From MKUN01 sp964481425 (GTDB taxonomy: Bacteria; Bacteroidota; Bacteroidia; Chitinophagales; Chitinophagaceae): DNA of 64,000 nt. The notes under the pieces are model-generated. The model was not told the origin of the DNA and ran no database searches. It saw only the letters and a list, made by a program, of their open reading frames with translations. This document shows, in pieces, positions 25,489-34,103 of this stretch. Each line of letters begins with the position of its first letter. Position 1 is the stretch's first letter. Made by a program: the position numbers and the translations under genes. The stretch is taken from positions 1-64,000 of the forward strand of contig CAYZTM010000003.1 in the NCBI GenBank assembly GCA_964481425.1, read 5' to 3'.

Positions 25489-27558
25489 TCAGTAGTGTTT
25501 ATGACGTAAGTAATTATAAATAGCGAGCTGCGACCGGATCTCTTTTTCACCTTCTTCATGCGGCACATAATGGTTGCTTTGCTCGTTATCTAATATACGT
25601 CCTTTCACGTTCTCTGCAAGCTGAATATTTAGAATATCTATTAATTCCTGTTTAATTTCCTCGTTATATATGGGGCAGGCGGCCTCTATACGGTGGTCCA
25701 GGTTGCGCACCATCCAGTCAGCAGAGGAGATGAATACATCATTTTTGCCGCTGTTATGGAATACAAATATCCGTGCATGCTCCAGGTATTCATCTATGAT
25801 GCTGATAGCCTTTATATTATCCTTCGTTATCTTTTGCTCGGTGTACACGCAGCAGATACCCCTGATCACCATATCTATCTTTACTCCTGCACGGGCAGCT
25901 TCATACAACTTCCCTATGAGTACTTCGTCCACCAGGCTGTTCATCTTCAGCATTATGACAGCTTCCTTTTTCTTCTCAGCAAGCTTTATTTCGTTACTGA
26001 TAAGGTTCAGGAAATATTTACGCATATTGTAGGGGGCCACCGGCAGTGTCTTGCACACCCTGAGGTCATCGGTCCGTGTGCTGCCACTATTCATAAAATC
26101 AAAAATGCGGTTGATGTCAGCTATGATATTTTTGTTGGTGGTCAGCAGGCAGTGGTCTCCATAATATTTGGCGGTGTTCTCATTAAAGTTTCCGGTTGAA
26201 ACGATACCATACTGCCGTGTGCGGTTGAACATACGTTTTTTGATCACACCTATCTTGGCATGCACCTTCATATCCGGGAGCCCAAAGATCACTTTCACCC
26301 CTTCTTCTTCCAGCCGGGTCTTCCACATCAGGTTAGCCTCTTCATCAAAACGGGCCCTCAGTTCCAGCACAACGGTCACTTCCTTACCATTACGCACCGC
26401 ATTAATAAGGGCATTGATGATCTTAGAATCCTTGGCCAGGCGGTAAGCCGTCAGGCTTATACTCTGCACATAAGGGTCTATAGCTGCCTCCCGAAGCAGG
26501 TCAATGATCGAATCGAAAGAATGATATGGGAAATGCAGCATCACATCGCGCTGTTCAAGCACATCCATAATGCGGCAGGGTTGTTTTAAGAGCGGATGTA
26601 CAAAAGGCTTGGGACGGGGCTTCAGGTCCTTGAACACGCTTGCGGGGAAATTCATGAAGTCCTTGAAGTTGTGTATCCTGCCGCCCGCTATTACATTATC
26701 TTTTTTGGTCAGGCTCAATCTTTTGATCAGGTAATCACGCAGCCGGGGGTCTATCGACCGGTCATACAGGAAACGTGTTGCGCGGCCTCTCTTCCTGTTC
26801 TTAAGGCCCTTTTGTATCTCTGCAATAATATTGGTAGTCACATCACTATCCAGGTCCAGCTCTGCATCGCGGGTCACTTTAATGATATAGCCGAGAAAAC
26901 GGTTGAACCCGAACGGTGCGAACAGGTTGGGCAGGTTATAGCGTATAATATCCTCAAGCAGAATGATGTCGGTCTTGCCCGTCTCCGAAGGCAATATCAC
27001 AAAGCGGGGCAGCACACGGTCAGGTATTTCTATCAGGGCATACCTGTGGGCCATAGGGTTGTTGGTGTCGCCCAGCACACAAGCCAGGTAGATGGATTTA
27101 TCGCGCAGCAGGGGTATATGCGGTATGCTTTCTATCATAAGCGGCACAACCTCTGTACGTACCTTCTCATCGAAGTAAGTCCGGACAAACCTTTTCTGTA
27201 CCGTATTCAGTTGCTTCTCATTCCGCATCCTGATGCCATCCTTCTCTAATTCCTTTATGATGCCTGAATACGTATTATCGAATGCTGTTTGCTGGGTGAT
27301 CACCGTCTTCTGTATCTTTCGCAATATCTTGTCCGGGTTAGCCTCAAGGTGCATCTTGGCAGCTTTGCCCAGCATCACCATTTTATTGAGCGCAGCTACG
27401 CGTACACGAAAGAACTCGTCCTGGTTGTTCGAAAAGATGCCAAGGAAACGCAAACGGTCATAGATATGATTGGAAGGGTCTTTTGCTTCCTGCAATACCC
27501 GGGCATTGAATGCCAGCCAGCTAATATCCCGTATGATGGTCTGTTTCGTTTGCTTCAC
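25489..27558 (-). CDS. ppk1: Polyphosphate kinase 1
   Basis: Polymerises the gamma-phosphate of ATP into inorganic polyphosphate and can run in reverse. The 689-residue protein has the N domain with DISWLAFNARVLQEA and FLGIFSNNQDEFFRVR, then RIMDVLEQRDVMLHFPYHSFD. The first phospholipase-D-like half carries the autophosphorylated histidine in DMKVHAKIGVIKK (about residue 430), with TGNFNENTAKYYGD. The second half has HNSGKNDVFISSADWMVRNLDHRIE. It is first in the ppk1-ppx operon, with an 80-nt gap to the upstream rfaE2 gene. Confidence 0.96.
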   Translation of the reverse strand: MKQTKQTIIRDISWLAFNARVLQEAKDPSNHIYDRLRFLGIFSNNQDEFFRVRVAALNKMVMLGKAAKMHLEANPDKILRKIQKTVITQQTAFDNTYSGIIKELEKDGIRMRNEKQLNTVQKRFVRTYFDEKVRTEVVPLMIESIPHIPLLRDKSIYLACVLGDTNNPMAHRYALIEIPDRVLPRFVILPSETGKTDIILLEDIIRYNLPNLFAPFGFNRFLGYIIKVTRDAELDLDSDVTTNIIAEIQKGLKNRKRGRATRFLYDRSIDPRLRDYLIKRLSLTKKDNVIAGGRIHNFKDFMNFPASVFKDLKPRPKPFVHPLLKQPCRIMDVLEQRDVMLHFPYHSFDSIIDLLREAAIDPYVQSISLTAYRLAKDSKIINALINAVRNGKEVTVVLELRARFDEEANLMWKTRLEEEGVKVIFGLPDMKVHAKIGVIKKRMFNRTRQYGIVSTGNFNENTAKYYGDHCLLTTNKNIIADINRIFDFMNSGSTRTDDLRVCKTLPVAPYNMRKYFLNLISNEIKLAEKKKEAVIMLKMNSLVDEVLIGKLYEAARAGVKIDMVIRGICCVYTEQKITKDNIKAISIIDEYLEHARIFVFHNSGKNDVFISSADWMVRNLDHRIEAACPIYNEEIKQELIDILNIQLAENVKGRILDNEQSNHYVPHEEGEKEIRSQLAIYNYLRHKHY

Positions 27559-27638
27559 AAAGCTGTGTTAATGAGTAGTCACAAAAATATAAGCAGGGCT
27601 TGTAGTATTAAATATTCCCCTCCGCGGAAACAGTAATT

Positions 27639-28130
27639 TTACAATTTCTTAATATTCGCTATTAAGCTGCTGGTAGAATAGCCGGGCACAAAAGGGATCA
27701 CTTCCACTTTGCCTCCATTTTGCAACACGAATTCGGCGCCTACAATGGTATCTATTGTATAATCCCCGCCTTTTGCCAGTACGTCAGGTCGCACCATTTT
27801 GATCAGGTCTTCCGGGGTGTCTTCATCAAAAAGGCATACAGCATCAACACACAGAAGGGCGGCGAGTTGAAACATCCTGTCCTCTTCTTTATTTATCGGT
27901 CGGTCCTCTCCTTTCAGGCGCTTTACCGAGGCATCTGTATTAACCCCTATTATAAGTATATTCCCATGATCGGCCGCCTTTGCGAGATAGTCAATATGGC
28001 CCCGATGCAGCAGATCGAAACAGCCATTCGTAAAGACAAGCTTCTTGCCCATGGCTCGCCACTGGTTACAATGATGCAGAAGGGCATCTTTGCTGAATAT
28101 CTTATTTTCTATCCATTGCAATTTCGACAT
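27639..28130 (-). CDS. rfaE2: D-glycero-beta-D-manno-heptose 1-phosphate adenylyltransferase
   Basis: A 163-residue nucleotidyltransferase of the HIGH type: VFTNGCFDLLHRGHIDYL, then GVNTDASVKRLKGEDRPIN and the C-terminal IIPFVPGYSTSSLI form (here VIPFVPGYSTSSLI). It corresponds to the C-terminal domain of HldE and makes ADP-heptose for lipopolysaccharide core. The kinase half is not in the window. It overlaps the upstream flippase-like gene by 29 nt, so the pair is translationally linked. Confidence 0.93.
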   Translation of the reverse strand: MSKLQWIENKIFSKDALLHHCNQWRAMGKKLVFTNGCFDLLHRGHIDYLAKAADHGNILIIGVNTDASVKRLKGEDRPINKEEDRMFQLAALLCVDAVCLFDEDTPEDLIKMVRPDVLAKGGDYTIDTIVGAEFVLQNGGKVEVIPFVPGYSTSSLIANIKKL

Positions 28131-29109
28131 GGCGCTTCCTGTTATATATGTGTATCAATAAAAGTGAGGCGACACCTAATACGATAAGTATGCCTGTTTG
28201 TGCAGCCCAGGCTATCCAGCCAAATGCCTGTGCCGATACTTCACTGATATTATAGGCTGTTAGTATCTCAGCTACCAGCAAAGTGTAGGCACCTATACCT
28301 CCCGGCGTAATGATCATTCCCACAGCTCCATATACCAATACCACCAATGCCACTGAGGCCGACAAATGCTGCGTATCATGCAAACTGAGGAAGCCAAGGT
28401 ATATCTGTGTGGTGTACATAGCCCATATGAGGAAGGTATAGCCCAGGAATTGCCACCTTTTCTTCATGTGTACTATCGAGAGGATACCATGGCTCATCTC
28501 GCGTATGAAATGCCCCACTTTTGTTTCCCGATGTCTCCGGTACACCAATACCAGTACAGTTATTAAGATGGCAAGCCCGGCAAGTATAAGACCCAGTACT
28601 ACCCTATGCTTCATTATCTTATCATATAATCCCTTAGTAAGATCAGCAACATAACTGCTGATCACATGGGCCTCAATGCTGAAAGCCGCGATGGCGATCA
28701 CGAACAGGCAGAGCAGGTCAAACGCACGTTCTGATACTATGGTGCCTACCATTTTGTGTGCAGGCACCTTTTCATACCGTGCCAGCACAGTACACTTGGC
28801 TACCTCCCCGGCCCTTGGCAAGACCAGGTTCATCACGTAACCTATCAACACCGCAAAAGTCGTATTAACGAGCGTAGGGTGCATATTTAGCGGCTCCAAC
28901 AGTAAACGCCAGCGCATAGCACGGAACAGGTGCGACAAGAAGCCAACAAAAAAGATAGGAATAAGGAACCAGATATCTACACTTTGTATCGCATTTACCA
29001 GGTCATCCCGCTGCTCTGGTTTCAGCGTTGTGATCATGTGAACGATGATCCATATACCAAGACCCAGGAAGATCACATACTGCAATATGGTACCCAGGGT
29101 CTTCTTCAT
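28102..29109 (-). CDS. Lysylphosphatidylglycerol synthase TM-region / UPF0104 membrane protein
   Basis: A 335-residue polytopic inner-membrane protein with about eight hydrophobic segments. The family signature includes FLSHLFRAMRWRLLLEPL near residue 60, GYVMNLVLPRAGEVAKCTVL at about 90-109 and VYGAVGMIITPGGIGAYTLL at about 255-275. Proteins of this family act as flippases or exporters of lipids and isoprenoid-linked compounds; the substrate is unknown. There is no catalytic aminoacyl-transferase domain, so it is not a full MprF. It lies between panD (17 nt gap) and rfaE2 (overlap) in one operon. Confidence 0.82.
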   Translation of the reverse strand: MKKTLGTILQYVIFLGLGIWIIVHMITTLKPEQRDDLVNAIQSVDIWFLIPIFFVGFLSHLFRAMRWRLLLEPLNMHPTLVNTTFAVLIGYVMNLVLPRAGEVAKCTVLARYEKVPAHKMVGTIVSERAFDLLCLFVIAIAAFSIEAHVISSYVADLTKGLYDKIMKHRVVLGLILAGLAILITVLVLVYRRHRETKVGHFIREMSHGILSIVHMKKRWQFLGYTFLIWAMYTTQIYLGFLSLHDTQHLSASVALVVLVYGAVGMIITPGGIGAYTLLVAEILTAYNISEVSAQAFGWIAWAAQTGILIVLGVASLLLIHIYNRKRHVEIAMDRK

Positions 29110-29126
29110 TACCGTAAAGTTAATGA

Positions 29127-29471
29127 TTACAAACTATTATCCTCTTTCGGGAACACGATGATGGGCTTGTGCTTTTTAGCTGCTTCAAAATCCATGATGG
29201 CATATGATATGATAATTACCGTATCCCCTACCGATACTTTACGCGATGCAGGGCCGTTCATACAGATCATCCCGGAGCCTCGTGTACCTTTTATAACGTA
29301 GGTTTCAAGCCGCTCACCATTGTCTATGTTCAGCACCTGTACTTTTTCGTTTTCTATGAGGTTTGCAGCCTCCATCAGCGCCTCATCTATAGTGATACTG
29401 CCAATATAGTGCAGGTTAGCTTCAGTAACCTTTACACGGTGTAGCTTCGACTTAAGCACTTGTATTTGCAT
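29127..29471 (-). CDS. panD: Aspartate 1-decarboxylase (pyruvoyl enzyme)
   Basis: Makes beta-alanine for pantothenate. The 114-residue proenzyme has the self-cleavage site YIGSITID: the Gly-Ser bond is cut to give the pyruvoyl group on the new alpha chain. RVKVTEANLHY precedes it, and the catalytic-site segment GERLETYVIKGTRGSG and NGPASRKVSVGD follow. Length is slightly under the E. coli protein. A TACCTTTG box is 7 nt upstream of the ATG, so the transcript has almost no leader. It is first in panD-UPF0104-rfaE2. Confidence 0.95.
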   Translation of the reverse strand: MQIQVLKSKLHRVKVTEANLHYIGSITIDEALMEAANLIENEKVQVLNIDNGERLETYVIKGTRGSGMICMNGPASRKVSVGDTVIIISYAIMDFEAAKKHKPIIVFPKEDNSL

Positions 29472-29478
29472 AGCGCCG

Positions 29479-29486
29479 CAAAGGTA
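29479..29486 (-). promoter_or_regulatory. -7 box (TACCTTTG) for panD
   Basis: An exact TAnnTTTG match on the minus strand, 7 nt before the panD ATG. No -33 match at 19 nt. Confidence 0.5.
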
Positions 29487-29576
29487 CTGTTTTACTTAAT
29501 AGGTTGATATGGAATGGATTGATAGTTTCATGCGGGATATTTATACAATATATCCGAGATCAACCGCAAAAAACAA

Positions 29577-29605
29577 TTAAGGGGACAATAATATTGTCCC
29601 CTTAA
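29577..29605 (-). terminator. Terminator of the rpsF-rpsR-rplI operon
   Basis: A 13-bp stem, TTAAGGGGACAAT / ATTGTCCCCTTAA, with a 3-nt loop. On the minus strand it is followed by TTGTTTTTTGC. It lies 20 nt past the rplI stop. Confidence 0.88.
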
Positions 29606-29624
29606 CCTAATATCGCGAAAAGAA

Positions 29625-30071
29625 TTACTCGCCTACTACTTCAAATTCGATCTCCAGTACATTATCCTTACCGAAGTCGATCTGGGCTTTGTAGCTTCCT
29701 GCTTCTTTCACTTCATCAGTTATGCTGATGCGGCGGCGGTCAATTTCGTAACCCTTCTGCTCACGTATAGCACGTGCCAGTTGGATAGCAGTAACCGAAC
29801 CAAATATCTTGCCGCTGGTACCCACTTTAGCACCTACTTTCACAGGCGATGCTTTCAGTACATCGGTTACCTTGGCTATCTCAGCCATCAGCTTCTCTTC
29901 TTTCTTAGCTTTTTGCTTACGGCGCTCTTCCAATATTTTCATATTAGAACCACTGGCCTCGATAGCATATTTCTGAGGTATCAGGTAGTTGCGGGCATAT
30001 CCCGGCTTTACCTCTACCAGTTCATGGGCAGCGCCCAGGTTATCTACATCTTTTATAAGAATTATTTGCAT
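29625..30071 (-). CDS. rplI: 50S ribosomal protein L9
   Basis: A 148-residue protein. The N-terminal rRNA-binding domain begins MQIILIKDVDNLGAAHELVEVKPGYARNYLIP in form (key residues: G-x-Y-A-R-N-Y-L). A long connecting helix rich in Lys and Glu follows, then the C-terminal domain with SGKIFGSVTAIQLA. It is last in the rpsF-rpsR-rplI operon, 5 nt after rpsR. Confidence 0.97.
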   Translation of the reverse strand: MQIILIKDVDNLGAAHELVEVKPGYARNYLIPQKYAIEASGSNMKILEERRKQKAKKEEKLMAEIAKVTDVLKASPVKVGAKVGTSGKIFGSVTAIQLARAIREQKGYEIDRRRISITDEVKEAGSYKAQIDFGKDNVLEIEFEVVGE

Positions 30072-30076
30072 GATTT

Positions 30077-30343
30077 TTACTTTAAAAGGTCAGTAACATA
30101 AGGTAATAATGCCATCTGGCGGGCTTTCTTAATAGCCTGTGCCACTTTACGCTGGTACTTTAGTGAGTTCCCGGTAATGCGGCGGGGCAGCATTTTGCCT
30201 TGATCGTTCAAAAACTTTTTCAGGAATTCCGCGTCCTTATAATCGATGTATTTGATCCCCATTTTCTTAAAACGGCAGTATTTCTTCTGGCGTTTTTCTA
30301 CGCGGGTGGAGGTCAGGAATTTTATTTCGTTTTGCTTAGCCAT
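30077..30343 (-). CDS. rpsR: 30S ribosomal protein S18
   Basis: An 88-residue basic protein with the S18 signature YCRFKKMGIKYIDYKDAEFL and the RRITGNSLKYQRKVAQAIKKAR block that binds 16S rRNA and S6. It lies between rpsF and rplI in the conserved order. Confidence 0.97.
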   Translation of the reverse strand: MAKQNEIKFLTSTRVEKRQKKYCRFKKMGIKYIDYKDAEFLKKFLNDQGKMLPRRITGNSLKYQRKVAQAIKKARQMALLPYVTDLLK

Positions 30344-30366
30344 TGTTTCAGATTTTTTTTAACAGG

Positions 30367-30729
30367 TTAGGAAGCGGTTTCTACTTCTGCGGTCTTGTTA
30401 CGCCTGCGCACGCTGTATTCCTCTGCATACTTGTCAAGACGTGTGATCATGTGACGCATGATGTTCTCATCACGGTTCATCTGAATTTCCAGCTTGGCAT
30501 TCACGTCAGTAGCTGCTTTGTACTCGATGAGCCAGTAAAGACCTGTGGTTTTTTTGTGGATGGGATAAGCCAGTGAACGGAGGCCCCATGCTTCCTGGTG
30601 CACTAAGGTGCCACCATGTTCTGTAATGAAGTCTGCAAACTTCTTTTGAGCCGCTTTGTAGTCTTCTTCTGCCAATACAGGCGTAAAGATGACCATCAGC
30701 TCATAGCTTTGAAGATTTTCTGTTGCCAT
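30367..30729 (-). CDS. rpsF: 30S ribosomal protein S6
   Basis: A 120-residue protein from ATG 30729 (MATENLQSYELMVIF). An in-frame start at 30867 would add a 46-residue hydrophobic extension foreign to the family, and it lies upstream of the promoter box at 30836, so it is rejected. S6 features are YELMVIFTPVLAEEDY, VHQEAWGLRSLAYPI and TTGLYWLIEYKA. It heterodimerises with S18, encoded next. A leader of about 100 nt separates the promoter from the start codon, a possible site for S6:S18 autoregulation. Confidence 0.96.
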   Translation of the reverse strand: MATENLQSYELMVIFTPVLAEEDYKAAQKKFADFITEHGGTLVHQEAWGLRSLAYPIHKKTTGLYWLIEYKAATDVNAKLEIQMNRDENIMRHMITRLDKYAEEYSVRRRNKTAEVETAS

Positions 30730-30835
30730 AAAAATTTTAAAATAGTTAATAATATTCCCAAAGCCCGGCCGCAACGCTGGATATCCTATACCCGGTAAAC
30801 CAATGTACAAGATAGCCGGAGCTATTTTGGGACTG
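30730..30835 (-). ncRNA. rpsF 5' leader, candidate S6:S18 regulatory RNA
   Basis: The untranslated leader between the predicted start site and the rpsF ATG is about 100 nt, unusually long for this genome. It contains several CCG trinucleotides (in CTCCGGC, TACCGGG and GGCCGGG) and a GGATATCC palindrome. The known rpsF-leader motif exposes a CCG to the S6:S18 complex. I did not establish a full match, so this is a candidate only. Confidence 0.3.
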
Positions 30836-30868
30836 CAAAGGTAAAGCAAAACATTGAAATAAAACAAA
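30836..30868 (-). promoter_or_regulatory. Promoter of rpsF-rpsR-rplI
   Basis: TACCTTTG on the minus strand (30843-30836), with TTTG at 30868-30865, spacing 21 nt. It is the only good box upstream of rpsF. Confidence 0.6.
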
Positions 30869-30984
30869 AAAATATTGGTTCATTCTCTTCTCCTGCATGT
30901 TAATCATAAGCAACGACACATTGCATAAAAACCTCAGCTATCATATAAACCATTCAGGCATTTATTCTGTTATCTTGCAGTACC

Positions 30985-31917
30985 ATGTCTGTAATAGCAG
31001 AAACAAAAGGCCTTACCAAAAAATTTGGCGACAACCTTGCCGTCAACGACCTCTCTTTTTCTATTGCAGAAGGTGACATTTACGGTTTTCTTGGCGAGAA
31101 TGGCGCAGGCAAAAGCACCACCATACGCATGCTGCTGGGCCTTGTCTACCCTACTTCCGGCAAGGTGTACATAAAAGGCAATGAGTTCAATAACCGGAGA
31201 CGATACCTCTTGCAGCATATAGGCGCTATCATCGAGCGTCCTGACATGTACGGTTACCTCTCCGGCTGGGATAATCTCCGCATGTTTGCCCGCATGAGTT
31301 TCAAGGATATTCCCGAGCAGCGTTTGCATGAGGTCCTGGAGATAGTAGGCCTTAAAGGCCGCGAGGCAGACAAAGTAAGGGCCTATTCCCAGGGTATGAA
31401 ACAAAGGCTTGGCATAGCCATTGCGCTTGTGCACAGCCCCGAGTTACTGATACTTGATGAACCTACCAATGGCCTTGACCCCCAAGGCATTGCTGAAATG
31501 AGGGCGCTTATATTGCAGTTGAGTAAAGAGCATGGTAAGACCATACTCATATCATCTCACTTGCTGCACGAAATAGAGCAGGTGGCCACTAAAATATTAG
31601 TGATCCACAAAGGCAGGAAAATGGTGGAAGGCAATGCTGCCGAGCTATTGAACCCGGTAGAAACCCTGATAGACATCAAAATTGAACCTTTTCGTGACCT
31701 GCCTGCTTCCATAAGCACAACAACATGGCAGCAGTTCATCACAGCTGCCACACCCAATAGTATTACATTCAAGATGCACCCCGGGCAGGTACCGGCACTC
31801 AATAAGTGGCTGGTTGAGCAGGGGGTACAGGTTTTAGAGATCCGCTCCCGGCACTCGCTGGAAGCATATTTTTTATCGCTTACAAATGATACGGCTACTC
31901 CGCATAGAGCTATATAA
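30985..31917 (+). CDS. ABC transporter ATPase (GldA/CcmA-like)
   Basis: A 310-residue ATPase of the ABC-2 group: Walker A GENGAGKSTT at about residue 38, signature YSQGMKQRLGIA, Walker B LLILDEPTNGLDPQG and the H-loop ISSHLLHEIEQ. The C-terminal 90 residues form the usual extension of multidrug/GldA-type ATPases. It drives the permease encoded next, whose start overlaps it by 32 nt. Gliding-motility GldA has the same architecture, but no gldF/gldG pair is present, so the substrate is left open. Confidence 0.88.
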   Translation: MSVIAETKGLTKKFGDNLAVNDLSFSIAEGDIYGFLGENGAGKSTTIRMLLGLVYPTSGKVYIKGNEFNNRRRYLLQHIGAIIERPDMYGYLSGWDNLRMFARMSFKDIPEQRLHEVLEIVGLKGREADKVRAYSQGMKQRLGIAIALVHSPELLILDEPTNGLDPQGIAEMRALILQLSKEHGKTILISSHLLHEIEQVATKILVIHKGRKMVEGNAAELLNPVETLIDIKIEPFRDLPASISTTTWQQFITAATPNSITFKMHPGQVPALNKWLVEQGVQVLEIRSRHSLEAYFLSLTNDTATPHRAI

Positions 31918-32725
31918 GATATTCCACAGGCCGCGTACCTATATCAGCTTTGGTATTGTTACGGCCATTGCCATGGTCATACAACTGGCCATGCTGGCTG
32001 ATGGTAAAAGCTTCGTCGGTTTTGCTTTGCAGGGCGTAAGTGAGCAATTCGACATTAAGGGCAACATTCTCAACGGTTATCTCATCACCTACCTTATACT
32101 TCAAACGCTACTCATACACATTCCCTTGCTGGTAGCACTTGTCGCCGGCGATTCCCTTGCCGGCGAAGCCAATATTGGCACTCTGCGCCTTTTACTCACC
32201 AAGCCCATCAGCCGTAGCGGGCTTGTTCTTGTTAAGTTCGCCGCAGGGGTTGTATATGCTATGTTGTTGTTGCTTTGGCTTGCTGTGGTAGCCCTCGGTC
32301 TTTCGGTCTTGCTTTTCGGTACAGGGGATATGATAAACCTTAAGAGCGATGCCTTTGTAGTGCTCCTCAAAGACGACATACTCTGGCGCTACCTCGCAGC
32401 TTTTGCCTTTGCAGGTCTTGCGATGATGTGCGTTGCTGCTCTTGCCTTGTTGCTTTCAGTATTTGCCGATAACTCCATAGGACCCATTATCAGTACTATG
32501 GGCATTATCATCGTGCTCACTATATTTTCCACTCTGCAGCTACCATTGTTCGATACGATAAGCCCTTACCTGTTTACCACACATATGATAGGCTGGAAGG
32601 GCTTTTTTGATGCCCCGGTGCCATACGATGCCATTGGTCATTCTGCTATTATACTGTTGCTCTATACCTTTGCATTCGTATTGGTTACCATTATTGTGTT
32701 CAATAAAAAAGATATCCGTTCCTGA
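31886..32725 (+). CDS. ABC-2 type permease
   Basis: A 279-residue protein with six hydrophobic segments. It starts MIRLLRIELYKIFHRPRTYI, the amphipathic entry typical of ABC-2 permeases, and has GDSLAGEANIGTLRLLLTKPISR at about 90-112, the conserved coupling loop. It partners the ATPase upstream. The stop overlaps the next start as TGATG. The operon's third gene encodes a LolA-like periplasmic protein, which suggests that lipids or lipoproteins are moved toward the outer membrane. Confidence 0.85.
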   Translation: MIRLLRIELYKIFHRPRTYISFGIVTAIAMVIQLAMLADGKSFVGFALQGVSEQFDIKGNILNGYLITYLILQTLLIHIPLLVALVAGDSLAGEANIGTLRLLLTKPISRSGLVLVKFAAGVVYAMLLLLWLAVVALGLSVLLFGTGDMINLKSDAFVVLLKDDILWRYLAAFAFAGLAMMCVAALALLLSVFADNSIGPIISTMGIIIVLTIFSTLQLPLFDTISPYLFTTHMIGWKGFFDAPVPYDAIGHSAIILLLYTFAFVLVTIIVFNKKDIRS

Positions 32726-33432
32726 TGAGAAGATTTGCTGCTATGTGTTTGGTCCTTATGCTTTCAGGGGCAGTGTATGGACAAAATGCGGAGGACCTCT
32801 ATTATAAGATACGCGACAAAATACATTCTGTGAATGATTATATCGCAGACGTCAAAATAAAGATAGATGTATCCTTCATGAAAGTGCCGCCTATGAAAGG
32901 CAAGCTCTATTTCAAAACGCCGGACAAAATGAAACTCGAACGCCAGGGCGGCATTTCCATACTCCCGAAGAATAGTTATCACCTTACACTAGGAAACCTC
33001 TTACCTGCAGGTAATGTGACCGTGATAGACGGTGGCTACGATACCCTGGGGCCCAAAAGACTGCATATCATTAAAGTAGTGCCCGGCAACGATACCGGCG
33101 ATATAGTGCTGACCCGCATCTCTATTGATGAAAACAGCATGCTGGCGTTGCATACCGAAACCACTACCCGCGATAACGGTACAATAAACATGGACCTACA
33201 ATATGGCAAATATGCACTTTATGCACTCCCCGATAAGATAACATTCTATATCAACCTGAAAGACTACAAATTGCCCCGTGGTGTCACGATGGACTATACC
33301 GGTACCGATGATGATATGATGAAAAAAGCCAAACAGGCGAAAACCAGGAAAGGACGGGTACAAATAGATTATTTAGACTATAAGATAAATACGGGCCTTC
33401 AGGACAGCTTTTTTGAAGAAAAAAAGCAATAA
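32725..33432 (+). CDS. LolA-like outer-membrane lipoprotein carrier family protein
   Basis: A 235-residue protein with a signal peptide (RRFAAMCLVLMLSGAVYGQ). The half-barrel fold is indicated by VNDYIADVKIKIDVSFMKVPPMKGKLYFKTPDKMKLE in form (key parts: strand, then KGKLYFKTPDKMKLE), FYINLKDYKLPRG and RVQIDYLDYKIN. This is the LolA/LolB superfamily pattern. It is probably a periplasmic carrier for the ABC-2 transporter made from the same operon; that link is inferred from gene order. Confidence 0.68.
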   Translation: MRRFAAMCLVLMLSGAVYGQNAEDLYYKIRDKIHSVNDYIADVKIKIDVSFMKVPPMKGKLYFKTPDKMKLERQGGISILPKNSYHLTLGNLLPAGNVTVIDGGYDTLGPKRLHIIKVVPGNDTGDIVLTRISIDENSMLALHTETTTRDNGTINMDLQYGKYALYALPDKITFYINLKDYKLPRGVTMDYTGTDDDMMKKAKQAKTRKGRVQIDYLDYKINTGLQDSFFEEKKQ

Positions 33433-33496
33433 TGCTCCTGAAATCTTTTGCAACAAGAAGATATTGTTTAGTTTTATGAGCTAATTGTAAAACTCT

Positions 33497-33985
33497 ATGA
33501 AGTATATTATACTGTTTTTATCTGTTATTGTAGTATTTGCGTCTTGTACACAACAGACGATCGATGTGCCTGAATCGCAGCAGGATAAGATGATTGCGTC
33601 GCAATGGCAACTTGACAGCATCACGGTTACCGTAAGGGATACCTTTGGTATTGACAGCACATATACCTGGGCTCTGCTGGATTGCAAAAAGGACGATAAA
33701 CTTGAGTTCAAAGCCAACTTTAAGGCCATCCATCATACCGGTGATACCAAATGTTATTATAACGAGGCCGGTGAATATGACTTCACCTGGCAGCTTAGCG
33801 ATAATGGCAAAACTTTAGGTATGTACAACCTGGACGACTTCTTCCTTGGCTCACAGGCTGTCAGCGGCGACATCTCCGATTTCAATGGTAGCAAGTTCAC
33901 GCTGAAGACCGGCCAGGATATGGGAGCACCGGTACCTCCTACCGATACATTAAAAGTAACGAAATTCTTTTTTGTCAAATCATAG
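33497..33985 (+). CDS. Lipoprotein with lipocalin-like domain
   Basis: A 162-residue protein with a signal peptide ending in the lipobox FASC (Cys at about 16), so it is lipid-anchored. The mature part has the lipocalin-like pattern WQLDSITV..., CKKDDKLEFKAN, YDFTWQLSDNGKTLGMY and TLKVTKFFFVKS. Such small lipocalin-like lipoproteins are frequent and uncharacterised in Bacteroidota. It stands alone with a terminator downstream. Confidence 0.65.
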   Translation: MKYIILFLSVIVVFASCTQQTIDVPESQQDKMIASQWQLDSITVTVRDTFGIDSTYTWALLDCKKDDKLEFKANFKAIHHTGDTKCYYNEAGEYDFTWQLSDNGKTLGMYNLDDFFLGSQAVSGDISDFNGSKFTLKTGQDMGAPVPPTDTLKVTKFFFVKS

Positions 33986-34004
33986 ACGGGACTTAATTGT
34001 ACAG

Positions 34005-34033
34005 AACCATCCCGCTTATGTGGGATGGTTTTT
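34005..34033 (+). terminator. Terminator after the lipocalin-like gene
   Basis: A 9-bp stem, AACCATCCC / GGGATGGTT, with an 8-nt loop, followed by TTT. Confidence 0.8.
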
Positions 34034-34064
34034 CGTTTATATATCTACATCGCAAGTTCTATCG

Positions 34065-34072
34065 TACCTTTG
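34065..34072 (+). promoter_or_regulatory. -7 box (TACCTTTG) for thrS
   Basis: An exact TAnnTTTG match 31 nt before the thrS ATG. The -33 region is poor. Confidence 0.5.
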
Positions 34073-34103
34073 CACACGTTTTTAAACTCAGGAATACTCT
34101 TTT

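Noticed and set aside
30730..30867. 46-residue N-terminal extension of ribosomal protein S6
   Set aside because: It lies across the predicted promoter and start site and is foreign to the S6 family.
30985..32725. Gliding-motility GldA/GldF transporter
   Set aside because: The ATPase is GldA-like but no GldG-type partner is present and a LolA-like gene follows; the name would over-claim.
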